Positions 24,133-37,120 of a stretch of DNA of 64,000 nucleotides are shown piece after piece. Source of the DNA: Mactra quadrangularis (taxonomy: Eukaryota > Mollusca > Bivalvia > Venerida > Mactridae). The translations under genes were made by a program, and so were the position numbers. The notes beneath the pieces are model-generated. The model saw nothing but the letters and a program-made list of their open reading frames with translations, ran no database searches and had not been told where the DNA came from. The stretch spans positions 11,977,167-12,041,166 of the forward strand of contig CM046295.1 of the NCBI GenBank assembly GCA_025267735.1, written 5' to 3'. How positions within the stretch are numbered: the first letter of the stretch is position 1; every line of letters begins with the position of its first letter.

Positions 24133-25024
24133 GTATTTTTACCTATTTACGCGACAAACATTACATAAAGGGAAGTTATCATGTAACCAGACGCATTAAA
24201 AAATATCAGAACAATTTGAAAGCATTTTAAAAGTGTTCTATCATAAATTTTGTTGACTTTTTGCCAGTAATATACTGTACAATGATCACGTAGCTTCAAT
24301 AATAAGAAAATGCACTATGATGACCTTTGACCTAAATAATACATTTTTATAAAAAATAGGTTTTAAACATACTTTATGTGGTTTAGTAAGTCATCTAGCA
24401 ACGTGAATTGAATAATGAACTGCCTTTACAAAAGTTTTCCAAATTTGTCAAAAAATCTTTAAAAACAGTTATACCACTCGCCCTTAAGTTTACACCACTG
24501 GGACATTGTTTTAACCCTATCGAATATGAAAAGTCTGCTAAAAAGGTCATGAAGCATCACTAATCACAATTCAAGTAGATTTAAAGCATAAACACTAAAC
24601 GTAGATTTACTAGTTAAACTATTGTAGACGATTTTGTTATTGTCACCTATTTTCGCGACAAAAATGCTAAAAAGGGAAGTAATCATGCATTCAAACACTC
24701 CATTTTTTTCATAGAAATAAAGTTTAATCATAATACATTAGTTTTCAACAAAGAAACTCTCCACTTTACCGATTAAATTTCTTGAAATGTCAGTATAAAG
24801 AGCATAGGGTCCAATAAAAAATAAATGGACCTAGTTGACCTTTGACCTAAATTACGGACTTAAACGCGACTTAGATTTTATACATCCCCCCGTACGATAC
24901 CAGGGAGGCATCCAGCTACATGAATCAACTATTAGATTTGCATTAACAAAAATGTCCTACGCTTTCATTTTCTAGAGGTTTTTTTTGAAATCGTAGGTAG
25001 ACTATAATATATATAATAACAATC

Positions 25025-25254
25025 CCGTTTGAATTGGGTTTAACGTCGTATACAACAGGTATTAAGGTTATATTAACGACGACCAGCTCTTCCTACTATT
25101 GGTTTCCTGGACACTTTTATATCACCTGTATTAACTTACCTTACCACGAGGCCGACAACTCATGTTTAGGGTATAACCTTCCGTGACCGGGCTCGAACCC
25201 GCGATCTCCGAATTCGAAGTCAGACATGTTAACCACTACGCCACGGCCGTGGCT
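25025..25254 (-). mobile_element. Family E head with family C-like tail, SINE
   Basis: On the minus strand the head (GTGGCGTAGTGGTTAACATG, then GGGTTCGAGCCCGGTCACGG) matches the SINE at 13879-14019. This copy continues into a tail ending in the complement of GAATTGGGTTTAACGTCG, as in family C. It therefore shows a longer, chimeric-looking arrangement. It lies just outside the right arm of the inverted repeat. Confidence 0.7.
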
Positions 25255-25849
25255 CAAGTAACCATTCATTAGAACAGTTAATTTTTTCTTAATATAATTT
25301 AGTCTATAATGTCTTTGTATCGTAAACAATTCCTAGACCTGAACAGACCAATATACAAACCTTTTATTGAAATTATTTTTAAGTATAATGGTAAAAATGT
25401 TTCTCGTTTCTGAAGCTTGTTAATAAACTTCATTAGAAGTGTTACTGTTTATAAGTCTTTGTTTAATTTCTATCTTCTGAACAGGATACTATCAAGATAA
25501 CTACAACAGTTTGTTGAACTTTTTGTTAGAGTTATTTCCCTTTATCTTAACTCACTACAAGCCAATTGTCCCCACTCCGTCACTATGTACGATGTTCTCT
25601 GTCAAACCTGTATGTGTTAATTGTCCCTGACGAAAAAGTTATAATTATATACAAGTGTTTTTTTAGTGAATGTCTTTTAATAGTGATCACGTTTGATATT
25701 GTATTCAGCGAAACAAGCTCTGATTTTCAAAGTTCGTAGTAATTCAAAACATTCGAAAGAAATTATTGACATAGCCCCAACTAACAACATCGTATATTGT
25801 AACGGAGTGTGGTACCAAGTGAAATAAAGTAAACATAAAATATTGTTAT

Positions 25850-27256
25850 AATTCATTAGATTTATTGATACACAATCTACATACAATATAGTCGCAAGTT
25901 AACATAAAATCATTTGCATTCTACCTGACAATATTTTAAAAATAAACAACAGCTTTTGCAATCAGTAAGGAAGGTTTCACATAAAGCACACATTCGCTGT
26001 CGCTGGCGGTTCACAATTCCTTCCTAAAGCATCCACACATAAAACCTTCGCTGTAGACGTCACAAATTATTTTAGCATTTTTACTTGCTTTGAGATCTGT
26101 TTAAGAGTTCTTTGGTTTGCATGGCTGCTATCTAAAAGCACAAAACGCCTAAAAGTTTAAGACTGTCCGTGTTTGTAAAAGCACAACAGAATGCTTTCTG
26201 TCTTGCGACAGTTTTGAGTTTATAAAGACAGCTGTCAAACTACATACAATCAAACCAACGCAAGACATTAAGGTGTAATTCAAATTAATAAAACCATTGT
26301 TACAATGATAAAACAAATGTATAAAATGAATATAACAGAAACATACATCTTGCACAATCAATGCCTACCTTCGACGTGACAATACATTAGGAGACATTAT
26401 ATAATTGCAGATCAACCCTAGGACACCCATACGGACCACCTACACTGTATACGTCCAAAGTTGTTTATAAGCAGACACGTTTTCTTTGCAATCTATCTGA
26501 GAAAAGTTTGACTTGCATGACTCATATTAATTTGCGTTAGTGGAAGCACGAAACGATTAGAATTTGCTATCAGACATAACATTTACATGTAAAAAAAGTC
26601 ATTAAACCTCTCACACTATGATGAACAAATGTATGACAGATACATGAATCACAAAGTAAAATAATGTATTACAATTGAAATAACCATAAAACATTAATTG
26701 TCAATAATTTGTTTGAGGAGAATACACATTTATTTTTGAAATTTTATCAGAACATGTACATACTACAGTAAAGTTCCGCTATATGGACCACCTTGAATTT
26801 TACATATTCGTTATATATTTGAAGAATAATAGTACCCAAAAAATTTGATTTGAGGAGATTAAGGCCCTTATATCAGTTTCGTTTATCTATTAATGACATT
26901 GACTTGGATGATCCTTATGTTAATTTTTTTGTCTTGCGGCAGCTTTAAATTTGTAAAGAAGGCTGTCATAATTCAAAAACAATATCACACTATGATACAA
27001 CAATTAAAATAAATAAATTGATTACAAAGAACATGTTTTAAAATTAAAACAATAATTATATTATACAAAAATTGTCTGAAGATGCACATACTACAGAAAA
27101 GTTCCGCAATAAAGAGCACCATGAATGCCGCAAAATCATGATAAACTTGATGATTTTTAAGCGCAAAAATAAATATTAAGTAGATTAAAATCCCTAAATT
27201 TTTTCCATTCTGTCGTTAAGACAATTGGTTATGATGGTCCTCATATCGGAACTTTA
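25850..27256. repeat. Displaced 3' flank of gene 2 with MITE ends
   Basis: 25850-26510 is paralogous to 12715-13060, the gene 1 flank, yet lies over 4 kb from the gene 2 stop, against about 1 kb for gene 1. ACAGTAAAGTTCCGC ends at 26762 and 27090 and the opposite end near 27240-27256 suggest one MITE of the 5302 type nested in another. No gene was seen. Confidence 0.5.
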
Positions 27257-27287
27257 CTGTATATTATTTATTATCAGTACAGTCAAA

Positions 27288-29081
27288 CCTGTCTATAGCG
27301 GTCAGCTAAGGGACTGGCTGAAAGTGGCCACTATAGACAGGTGACCGCTATATACAGGGTCTCTCAAACAAACAAATAAATAAATATATACAGGAATATC
27401 TTTTATTTATGCTGTTTCATCACAATAATTATACTATAGTCGTATATAAACGTTATATTTCATTTTAAATATAAAGACATAATATTCATTGGACAATTAA
27501 TTGTATTGAAAATTAAATTATAAATACAATCGTGCATAAACATTAAAATTATCTTATAAATATCATTTGAAATGAATTTTGAAAATTCTTAACAAAGTTA
27601 TAGAGTACCCGAAGTATTTTTGCTTATAAATAAAGTAGATTTACATAGATTAAATTTCTATATCGAAGTTGGATCAATGGATGAATAGGGGCTTTATGTA
27701 ACCCCTTAGCATCACGTGTCGGACTCGAATAAAATATACATATTGAATAGGTTTATAGTAACTCTAGATTGGACTTCATCAATACACAATTTTATTAGTT
27801 ACTATTGAAATATATATATATATATCTACAGAAAATTAATTAAATCAGGCAGTGCGGCTTAGTCTTAACATAGGGTTCCAGTTCATTGGATGTTTGAACT
27901 TATATTTCTATAAGTCAGTGCATATATTAATACATATTAATAAATTATCAAATATTGAGCTGTTTTCAAAATCAAAGATAAATATAAATCAATTTATATA
28001 TATATACATCGCAGGTTACTCTACTCTATATATTGGAGTGTTTGCAAATAACGTGCCTTATTAATATTTATATCATTTTTAAGTGTATTCCAGACCAAGT
28101 ATTTAAATAACATTCATGTCTGTGTTTATAATTTTGTTTACAATTATTATTATATTGTTGGTAACTTGACAACATGATGTTTATGCATGTCTGTCCGGTT
28201 CGTATATAAACAAATGCTTGGCAAAATTGAACATATAGATGTGTGATAGGCAACGGAATGATATTTTGCGGTAGAAGTATTGCAGAAAGTTATTATTTTA
28301 TCATTCTTAAGGCGACTTATATAATAGTAAATTATCCTTTTATAAGACTACAATTACCGCTTTGAATGAATTAATAAACTAAGTCCTCTGATTTGTTTTT
28401 GTATGACCATGATCACTTGTCTCATACAGTTATTTGAAAACATGGTAACAAATATACACTGTCATCCAAAATAACACACTAGTAAAATAGCAGGTTTCTC
28501 ATTTTACATCAGAGTTTAAAAAAAAGTTTTCAAAAAAGTTCAGGTGTATTTATGCATTCCAGATAATTACAATATATGTAACATTTTAAAGGGGAGTAAT
28601 AGTATTTTAATTATAATTGTTTTGAATGTATTTGTGTCCAAAGACATGTTTTATTTCATTACATGTAGTACATGTAGTATTGGTAAAAATGTAAGAGCAA
28701 AGTACATAATTTGCAAATCTGTAAATGTAATAATGGACGAAAATCTACCATATTATCATATACTATTATATACTTGTACTTTATTGGTCTCACTTCTCAT
28801 GACTGTTACTATATACATGAATGTTGTAAAGGAAACAACCTTTGTTGAATATATATATATTTACACATCCGTGAAAATTACTTGCTCCGGTCAAATGACC
28901 GTTATACTGACCGCTATACGACGCAAATTGGTCCGAGACTAGTGACCGCTGACCGCGTTGAAGAGGTTCACGCTATATAAAGGGTCAAATTAGAACAAAA
29001 CTGTTCGGGAGGAACCTGAACTGACCGTAATGGACAGGGTCACGCTATATAGAGGTGACCGTTAATACAGGTTCCACTGTA
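27288..29081. mobile_element. TIR element with TACAGT-AACCTGT ends
   Basis: The left end TACAGTCAAACCTGTCTATA is mirrored by the right end (complement TACAGTGGAACCTGTATTAA). Repeats of TATAGCGGTCA and GACCGCTATA lie at 27290-27360 and 28900-29060. Between them is very AT-rich sequence with no credible gene. It may be one 1.8-kb element or two smaller relatives flanking unrelated sequence. Confidence 0.45.
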
Positions 29082-29150
29082 TATTTATTGCAGCAAAATT
29101 CTGCTATAAAGATCACCATTATTGGAGCAAATTTATGATGAATAAATAGA

Positions 29151-29294
29151 GAATATTAGGTTAGTGCCAATCTGTATCTAGTTTATCCGGCAAGTTGGAG
29201 AAAGGTTTATTCGGCGAGGCTTGCCGAGTCGAATAAACCTTTTGGAGACGAGCCGGATAAACTAAGTACAGATTGACGCTAACCTAATATTCTA
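29151..29294. mobile_element. Foldback element, 144-bp hairpin
   Basis: About 65 bases on each side pair around a GAGGCTT centre. Inner stems are TTATTCGGC and GCCGAGTCGAATAA; outer stems are AATATTAGGTTAG and CTAACCTAATATT. Related CCGAATAAA segments occur at 30245-30280, suggesting a larger insertion from about 29133 to 30340 that splits an ACAGTAAAGTTCC-type MITE whose ends are 29088 and 30446. Confidence 0.7.
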
Positions 29295-30981
29295 TTTATC
29301 CTACTCGCATGTGTTTGAATTACTAATTTAAAATCCGAAAATTCTGCGTTTAACATGCTTTAAATTCAGATGGCCGATTGTCAAAGCGCCGTAATTGTGT
29401 TAAACGGTCTTTTAACTGTTTGCGCGTCAAGAAATAATCCCGATGATTGACGCCATTATATATTATTAAAGGCAATATTTTAAATGAAAAAAGAAGAGAA
29501 AACACTAAAATAAACTCGTTTTATAAATAAACAATGAAAAATTCATTATTGGACGAATAAATCACTTGCGAATTTTCCGAGGACGAATCAGTTTTTATGA
29601 CGTCATGTAAGCAAAGTTTGTTGTCAACATGGCGGTCGTATTTTAGGAGCGTTTGTAGGATTCGTCATTTGACGCGTTTACTATTATTTATCATGGATTT
29701 AACCAATATTATCAGAATAATTTGTTATTCAAACTTCCAATAGACGATAGGATATTTGGATGAAAGGATTAAAGGGAAATACACTCGCAGCGAGCCAGCG
29801 ACGCTGAAAGATGTCAACAATTTTCAGAAAATGGCCAGGACGGTTTGTGTCGTGAATGACGATGATGATTTTTTGAAGCCAGTTTCATTATATTTAATTT
29901 ATGCGTGGCTTGGCTTTGGTAAAACAATAGTCAACCTATGTATTTACTGTATAATGGCTGGATATTCGTCAACTTTTACACAGAAAGGATTTAAACGCAA
30001 ATTTAGGAGTTAGGCACTGTACAGAGGACTTCGACGATTGAGTTTTTGTTAAATTTGAATTATGAAGTAAGTGATTGTTGATTTACACTTAAAATGAAAT
30101 TGTTTGTAAAATCCCTTATAAGATTATTTTGTGTAAAATATATCTGTAAGGTTGTCGTTAAAAGAATGAAACGCAGCCGCTTTTGATGCCTAATGTTATG
30201 ATTATGCAGTAAAGTAGTCCGTCAATGCGTAGTCACGTGACTGCCGAATAAAGCAACGGTGCCGAATAAAGATAGGTTTATTTGGTCAATAGGTTTTCCT
30301 TCTAAAAGATCACTTTGGGGTAGGATAAAAGTCGTTTTTTTCTGACCGACATACTTAATTTGATGAGAAAAAGGTTGCTATATTTGATATATTTTGTTAT
30401 TCATACGATTGTTTTTGATGGTCCTAATAGGGGAACTTTACTGTACATCATTTATAATATTACTCCTGTGACTACATTGTATAATAAAATATCAACATTT
30501 ATATATATTTATTCATTGCATAATAATCGTAGAACGAATATATAAACTGCAAAAAGTATTTTCGTTCACTTTGATATAAATTGTATATATGGGAGCTTTT
30601 GAAACATGCGTTCAATGAATAAATAAGTTTAACCTTTACATTGTATCACAGATATCAAAGAAACAAGTTAATACGATGTTGTTTTCAATGAATATTTTCT
30701 TGAACATTTTAGAGTTGGTAAATAAACAGACTTGAAGATAAAATATTCTCTAATATTTATAATGTAACTATAAACATTAAACACCTAATTTTTATATCAA
30801 ATTCAGTGACCAGTTTCCTATTTTATACATTAACATTAACGAGATAGGAATAAGAAAATATGTGATGATATGGTTATGGTAGACAACTATCATAAATGAT
30901 ACTATCTTGATCACGTGGAATATGTTTAATAGTTTATCAAACTTGAATTGTATTACATATGCATGTTGTGTTATATGGATG

Positions 30982-33900
30982 TTATTGTAAAGAGAATACT
31001 GTAATTGTATAACCACCTCTACCAACAATCAATGTATTTCTATTTTTATCATAACAAACTGTGAGTGGAAGACTCACACCATCTTGTCTTGTAACAATTT
31101 GTCCTATATAATTACCACCTTGACTTAACATTATAACATTGTGTGACCTACGACCACATACTAAAACATTACCTAAACCATCAGTACATACTCCCATTGC
31201 TCCTATCAATACTTTATCTGAAAACTTCCAACAAACCTTACCATTCATATCTAATGTTATAACACCACTTTCACTGTCAACAATATGAATCATACTATGA
31301 TCATCACTTATAGTGACGTCATGAATATTAGAGAATATTTTATTTTTTATTTTATTTTTAGTAAAGGATTTCAAAGATTTACCTTGTAAATTATAAATAT
31401 GCAATTCTCTAGAACTACCTACAAACATATTATCATTACATACAATTATACATCTACAATAATGTTCTATACCGAGTGTACGAGTAACAACAAGTTTATC
31501 TTGACATGATACAAACTGTAAAGTATTATTATTAAGACCTACTACTACACCTCCACTATCTAATCTACACACGGACAGAGGTGCAGCATCTAATACTAAT
31601 GATGAAATAATGTTATAAGTTTTACTATCAACTAATTTTAACTTCCTATTGTTTAAGTCAGCAAGTGCTATACAACTACCATCTATTATACATGATGACA
31701 CTATGTTACATATATATCTATCATCAAACTGTATTATGTTATATTCAGATGTATTTACTACTTCGTATAAACCTTGTTTCTTTGATTTCTGTGATACGTT
31801 TCTTTCATTACCTGTACCTATACTACTTCCGGTAGCACCAGTTGTTGTTGTTATAGTTGATGTAGATGCTGAATTTCTTGTTCGTTTTTCTCTTGATGAT
31901 GTTTCTATGGTGTCTTGATGTCCTGGTGAACTTATCAGTCCTAAAGTTAGTACATTTAATAAAAAAGCTAATATATCAGTATTTCTACTAAAGCGAATTG
32001 TTGGCGATTGGTTCTTCTTTGAACTTTCTTTCAATTCCTTGCTTCGTTTTATCAAACTTTGACCCATTATAGCCAAAACAAATGTTTGTGCTATATTTAC
32101 TTGGTCAGACGTAATGTTATCTTGACAGCGTTTAAGGTCAGATCTCATTTCCTCAAGTTCCATATTGTGATTATCAATGTACGGTTTATGGTTGTTGTAT
32201 TTAGTTTCAAGTTCGGTCAGTGTTTGTTGTTCAATCTTATCAATCACGTCATTGATATCTTTTCTATACTGATTTATTTCTTGTTTACAATCCCATTTGC
32301 TTTTTTCATAATCTGAAACTTGTGTTTCACTTACCGTCTTAAGTTTGTCGACGCGTTTAATGGTTTTGGAAAATTTCTTGCCTACTCGATTAATTATCAA
32401 TGTTGGATTATTTTCTTGTATATATAAAGGGATATAATGTTTTCCTTTGCAGGCCCTGTAAAAAACAATAATTTAAAAAGTAATAAATTTAACTTGAGAT
32501 AATGTTAAATAAGTGTCATTGATAAATGGTCAGAGCATTTTCAGGTATTTTTGAAATTATCTCTTGCAATTAGTTTTTTACTGCTATTCGTATATTAGTA
32601 AGTTTAGCACTAAGTTTCAGTCTACATATCTGTCGATCTGTCATTCTGGTGGTCTATTCGGAACCAAAGAAACTATTAAGTTTCAGATAATTATATTTTG
32701 TGGAAAGTCTGGCAATGACCACTTAATGACCTTTATTAATTTTAGAGTCAGTTCATTAACGGTCAAAGTTACGTTGACATTGCATTCATTTTTTGTCTCC
32801 TCGATAACCTAAGAACTAATTGTCCCAAGAACTATTAAGCTTCGAGCAATCATTCTTGGTTGGACATAATCTGTAGATGTCCTTATGATTTTTTGTGTAC
32901 ACTTTTTACGTTGGTTCATACTTTAACTGATAAATAACATTCTTCCTGAATTTTGCGAATTAAATGAAGGTCTCGTGATAAAATATTTATTTCATGTTTT
33001 GTCCAAATATGGCCTTTCTTCATTTTGAGCTATTTTAGGGTCCTTATCACGAGTGATTTGTCCAAGTATGGCTTTTCGTCATTTGAGCCATTTTCGGGTC
33101 CCTATTACGAGTCCTTTGTCCAAGTATGGATTTATTTCATTTTGAACCATTTTTTGGTACTTATCATAAGTACTTTGTCCAAATATGGCTTTATTTAATC
33201 TGAGCAATTTTTGAGAATTATAATCGACGCAACACTTATGATAGTAAATACAACGGAAACATGCACTTCCATAAACATTTGAGTAAAACGGTGTATACAT
33301 AAAAATCTTTTTACGCAACATCGCATGAAAGCTAAAAAATCTACGAATGAAACTCAAATAAGTGGGGGAAAAACATTTATACAAAACTTAAATGTTCTTT
33401 CAAGTTTTTTATTTCATGAAATCTTTCATTACAATGTGTTTAATAACATAGCTTATTTTGACGTTAAAGGGGTTGTCAATGACATTAGCTTGTTGTAAAG
33501 GAACAACTTCCAAAATTGTGTTATTAATTCGACAGCGGAAAGTTAATTTGTGACTAGAATATATTCTTTGAATGAGATGTGAATATACCTATTGGATATT
33601 TAAGAACCATCAATATCACCAACATTAAACAAAAGAAAACTTACCTGTGGTGTAAAGCAAAGCATATATGACATCCAACACTATCATCATCCTCACAATA
33701 CATATTAACACTTTCGTTGGGATGTTCTTTACATAGTTCAGTTGGAATTCCTGATTGTCTTTGTGATAAAACTCTATCAGGATCAACTAAAACATGTCCA
33801 GCTGAAGAAAGAAAATCATCATGAATCTCCAAACAATCTTTACAAAAATATTGTTTGCAACTGACACAATATTTTACTGATTGTTTATTTTCCTTCTTCT

Positions 33901-33994
33901 TCGAGCATCGATTGCAGCAGGCGAGATCATCATATTCATCACTCGCATTTAACTGTGATTGCGTCAAAGTATTACGACTACATTTCATCCCCAT
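30982..33994 (-). CDS. TRIM-like gene 2: double B-box, coiled coil, propeller; two exons
   Basis: Exon 1 is 33994-33645 (donor CACAG|GTAAGT) and exon 2 is 32455-30982 (acceptor TTTTTTACAG|GGCC), phase 2, about 607 aa. The start MGMKC is the first in-frame ATG; Met3 is an alternative. Exon 1 gives a B-box1-like finger (CxxC pair, YCVSCKQYFCKDC core) and a B-box2-like finger (CKEHP through GCHICFALHH), completed by RACKGKH across the junction. The coiled coil and six-blade NHL-like region are collinear with gene 1, and the propeller keeps repeated IHIVDSESG and VLVCG strands. The frame is open throughout, so the gene looks functional. It lacks a RING; a scaffold or immune-signalling role is an inference. 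The 1.19-kb intron carries a minisatellite. Confidence 0.88.
32998..33232. repeat. 58-59 bp minisatellite in gene 2 intron
   Basis: Four degenerate units begin TTTGTCCAA at 32998, 33057, 33115 and 33174. Each contains a TATGGC/TATGGA, CATTT or similar, and a GAGCCATTTT-like core; the third and fourth have drifted most. Gene 1's intron shows no obvious equivalent. Confidence 0.8.
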
Positions 33995-34229
33995 TATGAA
34001 TTAAATGATATTTCACGATATTGCCGTTTGTACTAAATTGTTTATATTGGTCACATGATCAGCAACTAGTGTTTCATATAACAAATATTACTAACGTGAG
34101 AATTTATGTTTTAAATATCAACATATTTAAATTATTACTGATGTATAGCAATGTTAAATATCTTTGTTTTATTAATCCTATACAAATAAATCACATATGT
34201 TAGTGATTTGTTGAAATTTAACTAAATAC

Positions 34230-35660
34230 CTCTATGTTATTATATGTTATTGTTCACTAATTAAGTATTGTAACCCCAATTATCTAATTAACCCTTGAAC
34301 AATACTTATATTTCTACTTCATTAAATTTGATACAAAGATAATTGCTATCAATGGTATTGTATTGTCATTCAGTTAAAAGGTTACACTACAGTGGTCCAT
34401 ATTATAATGCGTCTTACAAAAGATTTTAGTCCTTTATCATTCTTTATTGTTCTGTAACATTATGAAAATAATTTTGATAATATGCTGCCCAGAGGCGGAT
34501 CCAGTATCGAGTATTTCACGACCCTTCCCTGTTGAATTCTAAAACAATCTATCAGGGAATGGCAGCTGTGTAGATTTCCATATCTAAATGAAGATTATTA
34601 ATCAATTGATTGCTTGATTAATCAACACATAAGCCCTTAATTAGGGGATGTTCTGAATATACTGAAATTAAAATTTGAATGCAATAATTCATTTCGGGGT
34701 TGTACACCAATCAACGTAGACATATACGATGTATGAATTAAATAACTAAGATATATTTGAATTGTAATACAGTAGATCTCAGATATGTTTATCATAAAAT
34801 GTAAATCGTTGAAATCTATACCTTTACGTCATTGTATTTAATTGTTCACTAATTGAATGTTTTAACCTTTATTATCTTAATAATCTAATTCTTTGTACGA
34901 TACTTGTACGATACTTGATATATCACTTCTTTATTAAACCTGACACAAGGATTACGACCATTAATGATATTGTATTACTACTAAGTTTTAAAGTCACGCT
35001 ACAGTGGTCCGTATTATAAAGGGTTTTAAAGATCTAAGTCCATCACCTTTCAATGTTGTTTTGTAACATAATGAAAGAATTTTGATAATATGCCCAGATG
35101 GGGAGAGGGAATATAATAGACTTGTTATACGACCCTTCCCTGTTGAATTTCGAAACACAATCAATTAAGGAGTGGCAGCATTGTAGATTTCTAAATTTTT
35201 AAAATTATTAATAATGTTAAGTGCGTAAGTTCTGTTGTTGTTAATCAATATTCAAAACCCGTAAGTAGGAACTTTTATCTGATTTAAAATCAAATTCCAA
35301 TTCTATGTCATGATATTATTGTTCCGTCGATAAATATTTAACTCCTGCTGTCTAAATAACTCTTAAACTATACTTAATGCATTGCAAAATCGTCAACCTT
35401 GGTACATAGATAACGGCTAATATTTGATTTGTATTGTCATTATGTTTTGAGTTTACAAAGGTCCATATAATAAATCGTCTCACAAAAGCTGTATCATGCT
35501 ATTTTAAGAAAAAATTGTTTTGATATAACATGGAAATATTTTTGTTTCATGCTGCCTAGTTGTGGATCGAGTATATTTAATCTTATGACCGTATAGTTAG
35601 TCAACAATTAGACCCCTTAAATAGTGAATCTCAAATTCAAATATATTATCATTTTTTGTA
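34230..35660. repeat. Three degenerate direct repeats 5' of gene 2
   Basis: Units of about 500-600 bp start near 34230, 34815 and 35305. Landmarks recur in order: GTTCACTAATT; a CTACAGTGGTCC-type block; TTTTGATAATATG; CGACCCTTCCCTGTTGAATT (units 1 and 2); and a TAAGTAGG- or TTAATTAGG-like end. The units lie upstream of the gene 2 start. They could be an expanded promoter-proximal segment or worn copies of an unknown element. Confidence 0.65.
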
Positions 35661-37110
35661 AGCTTTAATCTTTAATTTTCAGAAAAGCTGTTTATGACTG
35701 TAAGTGGAGTTAGGCACTGTATTCATTTAATGACAATCTGGACATACAGATATACGTACACACTTACTTCCTAACTAAAAATGATATATTAAAATCATCG
35801 AGGTATTAATTTTGTAGAGGATAAAATCATTGACAAAATGAATACTCGTAACGTAAAATTATAAACTGTAGTAAGAATACGTGAAAGATCTAACAATAAT
35901 CAACTTTGATTATATCCCAATAAATAAGTTTTTCGAGGTTTGCAAACAAGCTAGCAGCAATTATCTCCCTTGAGAGAGAAATTAATTGAATGATTTCTGT
36001 TTAAGTATACCACTACCAATCTGATGGTTGGTGAAACTTAAATATGGTTAATGAACGAGTACTTGACATAAAGAGCATGAGAAGTCATGTATAAATATAA
36101 ATAGATTCGTAAGGGGTTATGTGAAATTGTATAAACGTGTACATTACATTTCAACTTTTGTAAAGGTGTTAATTATATTTATATTTACCGATACTTGAGA
36201 AATTGAATACATGCCTTTAGATACATGCTCATTAATAGCAATTACAATTAAATGATGTATCATTTCTTCATTAATTACTTTAAATGTTACAATCTTTTAT
36301 GTAATGTGTAAATGCATCTGACATAAAATTTAATTTTATTAATAAAACACTGACTCTATTACAAATGTAAAGGTAGTTTTTGTGGAAACTATAATGGAAC
36401 TGAAATGGTCACGTGTTTATGGCATTTCAGTGCTTATCATTGGTAGCACAACCAAGAAAGTGTATCCTACTGACACACTATTAAGAAGTAGATCGTTTGT
36501 TTGTTGTTGTTTTCTGTTTGTTTGTTGGGTTTTACGCCGTAGCAACACATTGTAAATGTCATATAACGACGGTCAATCAACCTATTTAACCCTCCGAGAG
36601 GTTGAATCTCTGTAAGTAGCTGTTTAGCAAAAACAAAATCCCTAGAATCGTTTCCGTTAATTTGATAATGCTGATATACTTCATAAACCCCATGTGCGAC
36701 AGTTAAATTAGTGTTTAGTGGTCGTTAATGGATTCATCAGATTGCTAAATAATCATACTTTTCATACTTATATGATTTTTGTGTTTTCTTAAGCTATAAA
36801 GGCAGACTATTAGATTAACTAATAAAATAACGAAATTTATCAACACAAAGCAGTAGGTGCAAACTTACCTTACCAATTTTTCTCCATGGAAAAAAAAGTG
36901 TTTCATAACTCTTCCACAGAGACAATTTCTACTTAGAAGAAAAAGTTGATATTGGGGATCATTTTTAGGTGCGGGTATAGAGTGATGCCGCCGAAAATTA
37001 AAACCGGAACATCATGTCCTTAGACGTAGACTTAAAAAACACGATTCAAAATCAGGGCAGAAAAATCGTCATTTAGAAGAGTTTTACACTTGACTGTAGC
37101 TCCTTTTATC
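35660..37110. other. Intergenic, little recognised
   Basis: AT-rich with no coding signal. The only recognisable part is a family C SINE tail, listed separately at 36520-36640. Confidence 0.45.
36520..36640 (-). mobile_element. Family C SINE tail fragment
   Basis: TTGGGTTTTACGCCGTAGCA is followed by TCATATAACGACGGTCAATC and a GAGGTTGAATCTC remnant. This is the tail half of family C in reverse orientation, with its tRNA head missing. Confidence 0.6.
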
Positions 37111-37120
37111 CTGTATCGAG

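Larger units (their letters stand above)
22760..25013. repeat. Right arm of the 5-kb inverted repeat
   Basis: Reverse complement of 20037-21640. It is longer because of the 609-bp MITE at 23132-23740. The outer boundary near 25013 (GTAGGTAGACTATAAT) pairs with ATAATAGTCTACCTA at 20037. The spacer between the arms is roughly 1.1 kb and holds the 5' part of the decayed plus-strand gene. Confidence 0.88.

Noticed and set aside
28544..28942. 132-codon plus-strand frame
   Set aside because: AT-rich sequence within the 27288-29081 element; composition is unlike protein and no motif is seen.
29756..30013. 85-codon plus-strand frame
   Set aside because: No recognisable domain, and it lies in an inserted repeat region between split MITE ends. 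It was considered as a gene start but splice support was not visible.
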